Below, piece after piece: positions 7,047-14,208 of a DNA stretch of 28,415 nt (the first letter of the stretch is position 1; each line of letters starts with the position of its first letter). The notes beneath the pieces were generated by a model. The model was not told the origin of the DNA. It worked only from the letters and a program-made list of their open reading frames with translations, and did not search any database. Source of the stretch: DATLGD01 sp035540755. Its GTDB lineage: Bacteria; Actinomycetota; Actinomycetes; Mycobacteriales; SCTD01. A program made the translations under genes and the position numbers. Where the stretch lies: positions 1 through 28,415 of the forward strand of contig DATLGD010000206.1 of NCBI GenBank assembly GCA_035540755.1, in the 5' to 3' direction.

Positions 7047-8266
7047 AGGTCGGTGCCGAGCAGAGCGTCGACGGCGTCGCGCACCAGAGCCGGCGCGGCG
7101 GCGTCACCGCCCGCTGCGCGGCACCAGTCGTCCACCAGGCCCAGCGCCGCCGGGGTGTCGAGGTCGTCCGCGAGGGCACCGCGCAGGGCGGCCAGGAGGG
7201 CCTCTCCCGACGGGCCGGCGGGCCGGTGGACGGCCTCGCGCCAGCGCTCGAGCCGCTCGCTGCCGCGGGACAGCACGTCGTCGGTCCAGGCGCGGTCGGC
7301 CCGGTAGTGGGACTCGAGCAGCGCCAGGCGCACCGCGGCGGGCGGTACCCCGTCGGCGCGCAGGCGGGACACGAGCACGAGGTTGCCACGGGACTTCGAC
7401 ATCTTCTCGCCGTCCAGCCCCACCATCCCGGCATGGACGTAGGCGCGCGCGAACGGTGCCCGGCCGGTGAGGGCCTCGGCCTCCAGGGCGGAGTGCTCGT
7501 GGTGCGGGAAGAGCAGGTCGGACCCGCCGCCCTGGACGTCGACGGACGGGCCGAGCCGCCCGACGGCGATGGCCGCGCACTCCACGTGCCAGCCGGGCCG
7601 GCCCGGTCCGAGCGGCGACTCCCAGGACGGCTCGCCCTCGCGCGCCGCGCGCCACAGCAGGGCGTCGAGAGGGTCCTTCTTGCCGAGCCGCTCGGGGTCG
7701 CCGCCGCGCTCGGCGAACAGCGACGTCATCGCCTCGCGCTCGAGGCCGCTCACCGCGCCGAAGCGCTCGGCGGCGGCTACCGGGAAGTACAGGTCTCCGT
7801 CGACGTCGTAGGCCAGGCCGGCGTCACGCAGGCGCACCACGGCCTCGGCGATCTCGGTCATGGCCTCGACGGCGCCGACGAAGTGCTGCGGCGGCAGCAC
7901 CCGCAACGCCGTCATGTCCTCGCGGAACAGCTGCGTCTCCCGGGCCGCGACGTCCCGCCAGTCCTCGCCGTCGCGGGCCGCGCGCTCGAGCAGCGGATCG
8001 TCGATGTCGGTGACGTTCTGCGCGTAGTCGACGGCGGTGCCGGCGTCGCGCCAGACGCGGACGAGGGTGTCGAAGGCCAGATAGGTGGCGGCGTGGCCGA
8101 GGTGGGTGGCGTCGTAGGGCGTGATGCCGCAGACGTACAGCCGGGCGGCGCCGCCCTCGGGCTCCACCTGGACGCGGCTCCCGGACGCCGAGTCGTGCAG
8201 CCGCAGGTCCGGGCGGCCCCCCGCGTCGGGCAGCGCAGGGAGGGAGGGAGCGGGCCAGGACTGCAT
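7040..8266 (-). CDS. mshC: Mycothiol ligase: cysteine:GlcN-inositol ligase MshC
   Basis: A 408-residue cytosolic enzyme that uses ATP to join cysteine to glucosaminyl-inositol, the third committed step of mycothiol synthesis. It is built like a class I cysteinyl-tRNA synthetase. The zinc ligands include Cys46 (YVCGITPYD), Cys230 (WHVECAA) and His in FPHHEHS (about 255-258). The nucleotide signatures are HLGH (55-58) and KMSKS (288-292). It is about 408 residues, shorter than CysRS, and lacks the tRNA-anticodon-binding tail, with WHVECAAIAVGRLG typical of MshC. The start is ATG at 8266, with TAGGCT exactly 7 bases upstream and no Shine-Dalgarno sequence, suggesting an additional leaderless promoter inside the operon. 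The SCO1664-like gene lies 33 bases upstream on the same strand. Confidence 0.96.
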   Translation of the reverse strand: MQSWPAPSLPALPDAGGRPDLRLHDSASGSRVQVEPEGGAARLYVCGITPYDATHLGHAATYLAFDTLVRVWRDAGTAVDYAQNVTDIDDPLLERAARDGEDWRDVAARETQLFREDMTALRVLPPQHFVGAVEAMTEIAEAVVRLRDAGLAYDVDGDLYFPVAAAERFGAVSGLEREAMTSLFAERGGDPERLGKKDPLDALLWRAAREGEPSWESPLGPGRPGWHVECAAIAVGRLGPSVDVQGGGSDLLFPHHEHSALEAEALTGRAPFARAYVHAGMVGLDGEKMSKSRGNLVLVSRLRADGVPPAAVRLALLESHYRADRAWTDDVLSRGSERLERWREAVHRPAGPSGEALLAALRGALADDLDTPAALGLVDDWCRAAGGDAAAPALVRDAVDALLGTDLS

Positions 8267-8273
8267 GCCGGCG

Positions 8274-8279
8274 AGCCTA
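8274..8279 (-). promoter_or_regulatory. -10 hexamer of internal leaderless mshC promoter (TAGGCT)
   Basis: TAGGCT on the minus strand is followed by a 7-base spacer and the mshC ATG. It falls in the 33-base gap after the SCO1664-like gene. It could let mshC be expressed independently of the operon. Confidence 0.45.
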
Positions 8280-8299
8280 GGAGAGCGGCCGGCCGGTGC

Positions 8300-9031
8300 T
8301 CAGAAAGGCGGCCACGGGACGGCCGGCCAGTCCTCCGACGGGTGGGGGTGCACACCGGTCGTCAGCAGCCGGTCGACCCGCGCCGTCGTCGCCCGCACCT
8401 CGGCCGGTGTCAGGTGCTCGACGAGGGCCTCGGCGAGCGGGCCCTCGAGCTCGGCGCGCAGGCGACCCAGCACCTCCACCGCCTCGGCGGTCAGCGGGTG
8501 GCCGCGCCACTGCCACAGCAGGGTGCGCAGCTTGTCCTCGACCGAGAAGCAGACGCCGTGGTCGACGCCCTGCACCCGGCCGTCGGGGCGGGGCAGCAGG
8601 TGCCCGCCCTTGCGGTCGGCGTTGTTGACGACGGCGTCGAGCACCGCCATGCGACGGAGGTCGGCTGAGTCGCTGCGCGCGAGGGCGCCGAGGTCGACCG
8701 TCTCGTCCACCTCGACCCACAGCTGGCACATGCCGGTGCCGAACGGCCCGTCGCGCAGGACCGTCGGCGGCACGATGTCCCACCCGGTGGCCTGCGAGAC
8801 CAGGTAGGCCGAGACCTCGCGGCCGGCGAGGGTGCCGTCGGGGAAGTCCCACAGCGGCCGCTCGCCCATCACCGGCTTGTAGACGCAGGCGGCGGTGACG
8901 CCGTCGAGCGCGGCGGTGCACAGCAGCGTGGCGTTGCTCGCGTCGAGCAGCCGGCCTTCGACCTGCAGCTCGCCGAGGCGCAGCAGGCGCAGGGCGTCGT
9001 CGAGCTCCAGGGCGGCCGGCTCGGGGTCCAC
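8300..9031 (-). CDS. SCO1664-family protein with PI3/4-kinase or HipA-like fold
   Basis: A 243-residue conserved actinobacterial protein of unknown role, equivalent in position to the gene after mshC in mycobacteria. Kinase-like landmarks are visible: Lys52 in VYKPV as candidate ATP lysine, Arg-Glu at 71-72 (GREVSAYL) as candidate ion pair, Asp139 in VVNNADRKGGH as catalytic-loop aspartate, and Asp157 in GVDHGV as metal-binding DxG equivalent. The usual catalytic-loop Asn appears to be replaced by His144. This pattern suggests phosphotransfer from ATP, but the substrate is not known. The start is GTG at 9031, 20 bases after the DUF3090 stop. No ATG is available, no strong ribosome binding site is visible, and a slightly earlier CTG cannot be excluded. 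It belongs to the histidine phosphatase-DUF3090-SCO1664-mshC run. Confidence 0.88.
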   Translation of the reverse strand: MDPEPAALELDDALRLLRLGELQVEGRLLDASNATLLCTAALDGVTAACVYKPVMGERPLWDFPDGTLAGREVSAYLVSQATGWDIVPPTVLRDGPFGTGMCQLWVEVDETVDLGALARSDSADLRRMAVLDAVVNNADRKGGHLLPRPDGRVQGVDHGVCFSVEDKLRTLLWQWRGHPLTAEAVEVLGRLRAELEGPLAEALVEHLTPAEVRATTARVDRLLTTGVHPHPSEDWPAVPWPPF

Positions 9032-9051
9032 CGGCCCAGTGTGGGGCAGGC

Positions 9052-9609
9052 TCAGCGCCGGTGCCCGTTCTGGCGCGGGCAGATGTGCCCCTCGGGGTCG
9101 AGCGGCAGGCTGCACAGCGGGCACGCCGGGCGGCCGGCGGCGACCACCCGCTCGGCCCTGCGCACGAAGGCCCGGGCCTGCTCGGCGGTGATCACGACGC
9201 GCAGGACGTCGGGGCCCGAGTCGGTCTCGGTCATCGGCTCGACCTCGGCGTCGGCCTCGGTCTCGGCCTGGGCGAGCGCCTCGATCACGACCCGGTCGAC
9301 CTCGCCGTCCCACGCCAGCCCCATGGAGCCGACCCGGAACTCCTCCTCGACCGGTGCGTCGAGCGGAGCGGTGTCCTCGAGCGAGGGAGGGGCCGCGAGC
9401 GGGACGTCGGCGACGCCGCGGCGCCGCACCTCGCCGAGCAGCTCCTCGAGCCGCTCGGCGAGCACGCTGACCTGCGCCTTCTCGAGGGCGACCGAGACGG
9501 TGCGTCCGCCGCCGGAGGCCTGCAGGTAGAAGGTGCGGTCGCCGGGCTGGCCGACCGTTCCCGCGACGAACCGGTCGGGCGGGTCGAAGGCGAAAACCTG
9601 ACGTGGCAC
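9052..9609 (-). CDS. DUF3090 family protein with C-terminal zinc-ribbon-like motif
   Basis: A 185-residue protein of a family confined to actinobacteria, function unknown. The N-terminus MPRQVFAFDPPDRFVAGTVG is the family hallmark. The middle (about 25-140) is predicted alpha/beta with a long acidic linker. The end carries Cys163-x2-Cys166, His175, Cys177 and His183 in CPRQNGH, a likely metal site. The start is GTG at 9609. TAGGGT lies 7 bases before it and no Shine-Dalgarno sequence is present. The hexamer also contains the stop codon of the preceding histidine phosphatase, only 10 bases away. The gene sits between the phosphatase and the kinase-fold gene, an arrangement also known in mycobacteria, which suggests a shared pathway. 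The pathway itself is unknown. Confidence 0.92.
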   Translation of the reverse strand: MPRQVFAFDPPDRFVAGTVGQPGDRTFYLQASGGGRTVSVALEKAQVSVLAERLEELLGEVRRRGVADVPLAAPPSLEDTAPLDAPVEEEFRVGSMGLAWDGEVDRVVIEALAQAETEADAEVEPMTETDSGPDVLRVVITAEQARAFVRRAERVVAAGRPACPLCSLPLDPEGHICPRQNGHRR

Positions 9610-9616
9610 GTCCCCG

Positions 9617-9622
9617 ACCCTA
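9617..9622 (-). promoter_or_regulatory. -10-like hexamer before the DUF3090 gene (TAGGGT)
   Basis: TAGGGT with a 7-base spacer to the GTG start fits a leaderless promoter. Its TAG is also the stop codon of the upstream phosphatase gene, so selection for that stop partly explains the match. Confidence 0.35.
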
Positions 9623-10312
9623 GACGCCGCCGGCTCCCCCGCCGACGGCCGCGTCGCTGGAGGCCATGCGACGACGGCCCCTGCGCTTCGGCGGGAGCAG
9701 GTCGGCCACCGACCCGCCGGTGTCGTTGATCCGGACGACGAACGGCCGCAGCTCGGTGTAGCGGACGACCGTCACCGAGCACGGGTCGGCGACGATGCGC
9801 TGGAAGCCGTCGAGGTGCAGCCCGAGCGCGTCGGCCACGACCGCCTTGATGACGTCGCCGTGCGAGCAGGCCAGCCAGGTGGCGTCGGGACCGAGCCGGG
9901 CGTTCCAGTCGCGCACCGCCTGCACCGCTCTGGCCTGGGTGGCGGCGAGCGGCTCGCCCTCGGGCCCGGGGAAGACCGCAGCCGACGGGTGCTGCTGCAC
10001 CACCTTCCACATCGGCTCCTTGGCGAGCTCCTTGATCGGCCGGCCCGTCCAGTCGCCGTACCGGCACTCCCCCAGCCGCTCGTCGACGTGCAGCTCCTGG
10101 TCGCGGCCTTCGAGCACGGCCCCGGCGGTGTCCAGGCACCGGTCGAGCGGGCTCGAGACCACGGCGTCGAAGGGCACCGGGCGGAGCCGGTCGGCCAGCG
10201 CCGCGGCCTGGGCCCGCCCCCGCTCGTCGAGGTGCAGGCCGGGCGTCCACCCTGCGAGCACCGGGCCGGTCATCGCGGTCAGGCCGTGCCGCACGAGCAC
10301 GAGGGTGGTCAT
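9620..10312 (-). CDS. Histidine phosphatase, MSMEG_4193-type phosphomutase family
   Basis: A 230-residue member of the phosphoglycerate mutase/acid phosphatase superfamily. The catalytic core is complete: Arg8-His9 (LVRHG, phosphoacceptor His9), Arg58 in SSPLDRC, Glu82 in GECRYGDW as general acid, and His151 in CSHGD. It most likely hydrolyses or moves a phosphate on a small molecule, and no residue points to true mutase activity. The C-terminal 20 residues are basic then Gly/Ala-rich. The start is ATG at 10312. TAAGGT lies 8 bases upstream and no Shine-Dalgarno sequence is seen, so a leaderless mRNA is possible. The canonical uppP ends 46 bases upstream on the same strand. Together with DUF3090 and the SCO1664-like kinase fold it forms a conserved phosphatase/kinase-like set beside mshC. 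Confidence 0.92.
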   Translation of the reverse strand: MTTLVLVRHGLTAMTGPVLAGWTPGLHLDERGRAQAAALADRLRPVPFDAVVSSPLDRCLDTAGAVLEGRDQELHVDERLGECRYGDWTGRPIKELAKEPMWKVVQQHPSAAVFPGPEGEPLAATQARAVQAVRDWNARLGPDATWLACSHGDVIKAVVADALGLHLDGFQRIVADPCSVTVVRYTELRPFVVRINDTGGSVADLLPPKRRGRRRMASSDAAVGGGAGGV

Positions 10313-10320
10313 GACCAGGG

Positions 10321-10326
10321 ACCTTA
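10321..10326 (-). promoter_or_regulatory. -10 hexamer of possible leaderless promoter (TAAGGT)
   Basis: TAAGGT on the minus strand ends 8 bases before the histidine phosphatase ATG, in the 46-base gap after uppP. It could start the phosphatase-DUF3090-SCO1664-mshC transcript. Confidence 0.4.
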
Positions 10327-10358
10327 GGGCCCGGGCGACCGGGCCTACCCGCGCCGCG

Positions 10359-11186
10359 TCACGCGGTGACGGCCACGCCGATCAGCACGGCCGTGCCGAG
10401 GGCCACGCGGTAGGGCACGAAGGCCGCGATCGAGTGGGTGGCCACGAAGCGCAGCAGCCAGGCGATCGACGCGTAGGCCACGAAGAACGAGACGACGGTC
10501 CCGACGGCGGTGGGCACGGCGCCCACTCCCCCGCCCAGCGCTTCCGGCAGCTCCGTCACGCCGGCGGCGGTGAGGGCCGGGATGGACAGGAAGAACGACA
10601 TCCGGGTCGCCGCGACCCGGTCCAGGCCGAGCAGCAGGCCCGCCGAGATGGTGGCGCCCGAGCGCGACACCCCGGGCACCAGCGCGATGCACTGGACCAC
10701 GCCGATGAGCAGCCCGTCGCGCACCGTGATGTCCGCCTCGCCGCGGTCGCGGGTGGCCCGCTTCTCGGCGAACCACATGACGGCGCTCCACAGGATCAGC
10801 GCCAGGCCGACGGTCACCAGCGAGCGCAGCACCGGCCCCTTGACGACGTCGCGGAACAGCAGCCCGACCAGGCCGATCGGCAGCGAGCCGACGAGCACGG
10901 CGAGGGCCATCCGGAAGTCCTGGCTCTGCCGCCCCTCCGCCGAGCCGACGCCGCCGGCGAAGCCGCGGACGAAGCCGGCGATGTCGGTGCGGAAGAACAG
11001 CAGGACCGCCGCGATCGCGCCGACCTGGATGACGGCGGTGAAGGAGGTCACCGACGGGTCGTCGATCGGGATGCCGAGCAGGCTGGTGACGATCGTGAGG
11101 TGGCCCGTGCTCGACACCGGCAGGAACTCGGTGATCCCCTCCACGACGCCGAGGATCACGGCGTCGACGACGCTCACGTCGGGCAC
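10359..11186 (-). CDS. uppP: Undecaprenyl-diphosphate phosphatase (BacA/UppP)
   Basis: A 275-residue polytopic membrane enzyme that removes a phosphate from undecaprenyl diphosphate, recycling the lipid carrier of cell-wall synthesis and giving bacitracin tolerance. Both family motifs are intact: E16-GIT-E20 in VEGITEFLPVSSTGH with His29, and PGVSRSGAT (171-179) with Arg175. About seven or eight hydrophobic segments are visible. The start is GTG at 11186, preceded by GGAGGA (minus strand, 11193-11198) at 6-base spacing, so this gene has its own good translation signal. It lies 47 bases after a second, diverged uppP-like gene and 46 bases before the histidine phosphatase, all on the minus strand. 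The position matches Rv2136c of the mycobacterial locus. Confidence 0.95.
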   Translation of the reverse strand: MPDVSVVDAVILGVVEGITEFLPVSSTGHLTIVTSLLGIPIDDPSVTSFTAVIQVGAIAAVLLFFRTDIAGFVRGFAGGVGSAEGRQSQDFRMALAVLVGSLPIGLVGLLFRDVVKGPVLRSLVTVGLALILWSAVMWFAEKRATRDRGEADITVRDGLLIGVVQCIALVPGVSRSGATISAGLLLGLDRVAATRMSFFLSIPALTAAGVTELPEALGGGVGAVPTAVGTVVSFFVAYASIAWLLRFVATHSIAAFVPYRVALGTAVLIGVAVTA

Positions 11187-11233
11187 AGCAGTTCCTCCGG
11201 AGGCAGTCGGGGCGGCGGGCGACCGGCGCGGGC

Positions 11234-12013
11234 TCAGACCGCGCGCGCCTCGCGACGCAGCCGCACGGCGACCGCAGCGGCCAGCCCCAGACGGTAGACC
11301 GCGGCGGGACCGGCAGGCTGTGCGGGGCGACCACGCCAGGCTGCGGCGGTCGTCGCGCCGGCGACCGCCGCCGCGGGGACGCCGGCCGCCAGCAGCGGCG
11401 CGAGCGCCCGCAGGGCGGCCCGGTCCTGCGCGGCCAGGCGCAGCAGCGGGAGCAGCGCGGCCCCGGCCGTCACCGGCAGCGACAGCACCAGGGAGGTGCG
11501 CGCCGCCTCGGCGCGCTCGACCCGCAGCACCCGCAGAGCGGTCAGCGTCGCCCCGAGCCGCGACACACCCGGCACGAGCGCCGCGCCCTGGGCCAGGGAG
11601 ACCGCGACCAGCTCGCGCGGTCCGACCTCGACGACGTCCTGCGGGCGCCGGTCGGCGAGCAGGAGCGCGGTCCCGGCCGCGGCGAGCGCGGCGGCGAGCT
11701 GGTCAGGTCCCCCCAGCCGGCGCTCGACCCCGTCGACGACGGCCAGCCCGGCCAGCGCCGCGGGCACGCAGGAGGCGAGCAGGGCACCTGCGCGGCGCCG
11801 GTCGGCGACTGCGGCGACGACCTCCCGCCGCAGCGCCCAGGCGATGCCGGCGCACGACCCGACGTGCAGCCCGGCGACGAACGCGGTCCGGGCCGGCGGC
11901 GGCTCCCAGTGGAGCAGCCACGGCAGGAGCGCGACCTGCGCCGAGGAGCTGACCGGGACGACCTCGGCCACGCCCTGCACGCCGCCGAGGACGGCGGCCT
12001 GCCAGGCCCGCAC
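11234..12013 (-). CDS. Diverged UppP-like membrane protein (second tandem copy)
   Basis: A 259-residue homologue of UppP next to the canonical copy. The first motif reads Q13-GVA-E17 in VQGVAEVVPVSSSAQ, which still fits the (E/Q)xxxE rule. The conserved His (His29 in the neighbour) is Gln26 here. The second motif is PGVSRLGAT (148-156): Arg152 is kept but Leu153 replaces Ser. It is Ala/Arg-rich with hydrophobic segments in equivalent places. Loss of the His, which is important for catalysis in characterised UppP, suggests altered substrate or activity. It could instead be a transport or flippase-like function. The start is GTG at 12013, ten bases after the LLM oxidoreductase stop, so it is probably co-transcribed with that gene. 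No strong ribosome binding site is visible. It is full length, so decay is not obvious. Confidence 0.85.
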   Translation of the reverse strand: MRAWQAAVLGGVQGVAEVVPVSSSAQVALLPWLLHWEPPPARTAFVAGLHVGSCAGIAWALRREVVAAVADRRRAGALLASCVPAALAGLAVVDGVERRLGGPDQLAAALAAAGTALLLADRRPQDVVEVGPRELVAVSLAQGAALVPGVSRLGATLTALRVLRVERAEAARTSLVLSLPVTAGAALLPLLRLAAQDRAALRALAPLLAAGVPAAAVAGATTAAAWRGRPAQPAGPAAVYRLGLAAAVAVRLRREARAV

Positions 12014-12023
12014 GACGGGCCGG

Positions 12024-13070
12024 TCAGCCGACGCCGGCGAGCTCGAGCGCGTCGACGGCGGTGCGCAGCGCGGCCTTGCGCTCCTCGAGCGAGCCGACGA
12101 ACGGCGACAGGGTGAGCGTCGTGACGCCGCTCGCGGCCAGCTCCTGCATCTTCTCGGCGATGCGCTCCTTGGACCCGAGCAGGGACGTCTGGTCGAGGAA
12201 CTCGAACGGCACCGCGGCCGCCGCGCCGTCGTAGTCGCGGGACAGGTACCTGTCCTGGATCTCCTTGGCCGCGTCCTCGAAGCCCATCCGCGCGGCGAGC
12301 GAGTTGTAGAAGTTCTTCTCCCGACTGCCCATGCCGCCGACGTACAGCGCCGCGTACCAGCGCACCGGGTCCGCGCAGGCCCGTGGGTCGTCACCGACCA
12401 CGATCGGGACGGTCGGCACGACGTCGAAGCCCTTCATCGTCTTGCCGACCTTGGCGCGACCGGTCTCGATGGAGGCGAGCTGGTCCTTGGCGAACTCGGG
12501 CGAGTAGAAGATGGCCAGCCAGCCGTCGAACAGCTCGCCGGACAGCTCGAGGTTCTTCGGCCCGACGGCGGCGAGGTACATCGGGAGGTGCTCACGCACC
12601 GGGTGCACCGTCAGCTGCAGCGCCTTGCCGGGTCCGTCGGGCAGGGGCAGCACGTAGTGCGAGCCCTCGTACCGGACCTTCTGCCGCGACAGGGCGAGCT
12701 TGACGATGTCGCTGTACTCCCGGGTGCGGGCGAGCGGCTTGTCGAAGCGCACCCCGTGCCAGCCCTCGCTGACCTGCGGGCCGCTGACGCCCAGGCCGAG
12801 CCGGAACCGGCCGCCGGACAGCGTGTCGAGGGTGGCCGCCGTCATCGCGCAGTTGGCCGGCGTCCGGCCGGGGATCTGGAAGATGGCCGAGCCGATGTCG
12901 ATCCGCTCGGTCTGCGCGGCGACGAAGGCCAGCACGGTGGGAGCGTCGGAGCCGTAGGCCTCGGCCACCCAAGCCACCGAGAACCCGAGCCGGTCGGCCT
13001 CCTTCGCCAGCTCGAGGTTGTCGGCGTCGTTGCCGGCCCCCCAGTAGCCGAGGTTGAGGCCGAGCTCCAC
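12024..13070 (-). CDS. LLM-class F420-dependent oxidoreductase (Rv3520c-like)
   Basis: A 348-residue luciferase-like monooxygenase-fold enzyme, expected to use the deazaflavin F420 for hydride transfer. The N-terminus LGLNLGYWGAGNDADN and the stretch RFRLGLGVSGPQVSEGWHGV are typical of the Rv3520c-like F420 subgroup. The C-terminal LLGSKERIAEKMQELAASGVTTL is also characteristic of the LLM barrel. The substrate is unknown. The start is GTG at 13070, supported by GGAGGA four bases upstream (13075-13080) and by family alignment. It diverges from the aldo/keto reductase gene across about 80-96 bases. The UppP-like paralogue begins ten bases after its stop, which hints at a link to polyprenyl or lipid metabolism, though this is inference. 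Confidence 0.92.
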   Translation of the reverse strand: MELGLNLGYWGAGNDADNLELAKEADRLGFSVAWVAEAYGSDAPTVLAFVAAQTERIDIGSAIFQIPGRTPANCAMTAATLDTLSGGRFRLGLGVSGPQVSEGWHGVRFDKPLARTREYSDIVKLALSRQKVRYEGSHYVLPLPDGPGKALQLTVHPVREHLPMYLAAVGPKNLELSGELFDGWLAIFYSPEFAKDQLASIETGRAKVGKTMKGFDVVPTVPIVVGDDPRACADPVRWYAALYVGGMGSREKNFYNSLAARMGFEDAAKEIQDRYLSRDYDGAAAAVPFEFLDQTSLLGSKERIAEKMQELAASGVTTLTLSPFVGSLEERKAALRTAVDALELAGVG

Positions 13071-13136
13071 GGGGTCCTCCTGCTGCGGGTGCGGTCGAAG
13101 GCGGTGTCGTGCGGCCGCGGGTGCGCCCTCCGCCGG

Positions 13137-13142
13137 TAGCGT
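13137..13142 (+). promoter_or_regulatory. -10 hexamer upstream of the aldo/keto reductase (TAGCGT)
   Basis: TAGCGT is followed by exactly 7 bases and then a GTG (13150) that opens a six-codon frame running into the reductase start. It fits a leaderless promoter for that mini-frame or a short leader for the reductase. Confidence 0.45.
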
Positions 13143-13149
13143 CCCGCCC

Positions 13150-13170
13150 GTGAAGGTAGAGCAGTCGTGA
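13150..13170 (+). CDS. Possible six-codon leader peptide coupled to the aldo/keto reductase
   Basis: GTG at 13150 opens a frame encoding MKVEQS whose TGA overlaps the reductase GTG (GTGA, 13167-13170). A TAGCGT hexamer 7 bases upstream would place the transcript start on this GTG. If translated, it would deliver ribosomes straight to the reductase start. The frame is very short, so chance is a real alternative: the same bases include AAGG, a possible weak ribosome binding site. Confidence 0.3.
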   Translation: MKVEQS

Positions 13171-14168
13171 AGCACCGCCACCTCGGGCACAGCGGCCTGG
13201 TCGTCTCGCGCCTCGCCCTCGGCACCATGACCTGGGGCCGCGACACCGACGAGGACGACGCCGCTGCGCAGCTGATCGCCTTCCGCGAGGCGGGCGGCAC
13301 GCTCGTCGACACCGCCGACACCTACGTCGCCGGCGACAGCGAGCGAGTGCTCGGCCGGCTGCTGCGCGACGTCGTGCCCCGCGACGAGGTGCTGGTCGCC
13401 ACGAAGGCATGGGGCGTCACCGGACCTGGCCCGATGGGACGAGGAGCGTCCCGGGGCCACCTGCTGAGCGCGCTCGACGCCTCGCTGGAGCGCCTCGGCG
13501 TCGACCACGTCGACCTGTGGCAGCTGCACGCCTGGGATCAGGTCACCCCGTGGGAGGAGACCTTCGCCGCGCTCGACGCCGCCGTGCAGTCGGGGCGGGT
13601 GCGCTACGTCGGCGTCTCCAACTTCGGCGGCTGGCAGCTGGGCACCACGGCGACCTGGCAGCGGGCCGTGCCCGGCCGGGCGCCGGTCGTCAGCGACCAG
13701 GTGGAGTACTCGCTGCTGCAGCGCGGGATCGAGCGGGAGGTCGTGCCCGCCGCGCTCGTGCACGAGGTGGGCCTGCTGCCCTGGTCGCCGCTGGGCCGGG
13801 GCGTCCTCACCGGCAAGTACCGCAACGGCCCGCCCGCCGACAGCCGCGGTGCGAGCGAGCACTTCACCTCGTTCGTGCAGCCCTACCTCGACGCCCGCTC
13901 CGCCTCGATCGTCGACGCCGTGCTCACCGCGGCCGACGGCCTCGGCGTCTCGCCGGTCGCGGTGGCGCTGGCGTGGGTGCGGGACCGGCCCGGCGTCGTG
14001 GCGCCGATCGTCGGCGCCCGCACCTCGGCGCAGCTGCAGGCCTCGCTGGCCGCGGAGGACGTGCAGCTGCCGGACGAGATCCGTGCCGCGCTCGACGACG
14101 TGTCTGCCCCCGGCAAGGGCTACCCGGAGAACGCGTTCCAGTGGACGTCCGAGGACCTGGAGGACTGA
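13167..14168 (+). CDS. Aldo/keto reductase
   Basis: A 333-residue NADPH-dependent carbonyl reductase of the AKR TIM-barrel superfamily, cytosolic. The catalytic tetrad is complete: Asp48 in VDTADTY, Tyr53, Lys80 in VATKAWG, and His121 in WQLHAWD. The cofactor-binding end shows the usual PIVGARTSAQLQ stretch at about residues 288-299. The GTG at 13167 gives MKHRHLGHSGLVVSRLALGTMTWG, the standard AKR N-terminus, so the start is secure. It diverges from the F420 oxidoreductase, and a perfect palindrome sits just after its stop. The physiological substrate cannot be inferred. Its mid-section (SNFGGWQLGTTATWQ) resembles general actinobacterial AKRs rather than a potassium-channel beta subunit. Confidence 0.95.
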   Translation: MKHRHLGHSGLVVSRLALGTMTWGRDTDEDDAAAQLIAFREAGGTLVDTADTYVAGDSERVLGRLLRDVVPRDEVLVATKAWGVTGPGPMGRGASRGHLLSALDASLERLGVDHVDLWQLHAWDQVTPWEETFAALDAAVQSGRVRYVGVSNFGGWQLGTTATWQRAVPGRAPVVSDQVEYSLLQRGIEREVVPAALVHEVGLLPWSPLGRGVLTGKYRNGPPADSRGASEHFTSFVQPYLDARSASIVDAVLTAADGLGVSPVAVALAWVRDRPGVVAPIVGARTSAQLQASLAAEDVQLPDEIRAALDDVSAPGKGYPENAFQWTSEDLED

Positions 14169-14169
14169 T

Positions 14170-14183
14170 CTCCGGCGCCGGAG
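14170..14183. terminator. Perfect 14-bp palindrome after the aldo/keto reductase
   Basis: CTCCGGCGCCGGAG begins two bases after the TGA. As RNA it would fold into a 5-bp stem with a GCGC loop. There is no T-tract and the next gene starts only 26 bases on, so it could equally be a protein-binding site. Confidence 0.3.
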
Positions 14184-14208
14184 CGGACCGGCGTGGCACC
14201 ATCGCCGG

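Noticed and set aside
9052..9313. An N-terminal extension of the SCO1664-like gene running antiparallel into the DUF3090 gene.
   Set aside because: The extra residues are Arg/Gly-rich and overlap DUF3090 coding sequence in another frame; the GTG at 9031 gives the normal start.
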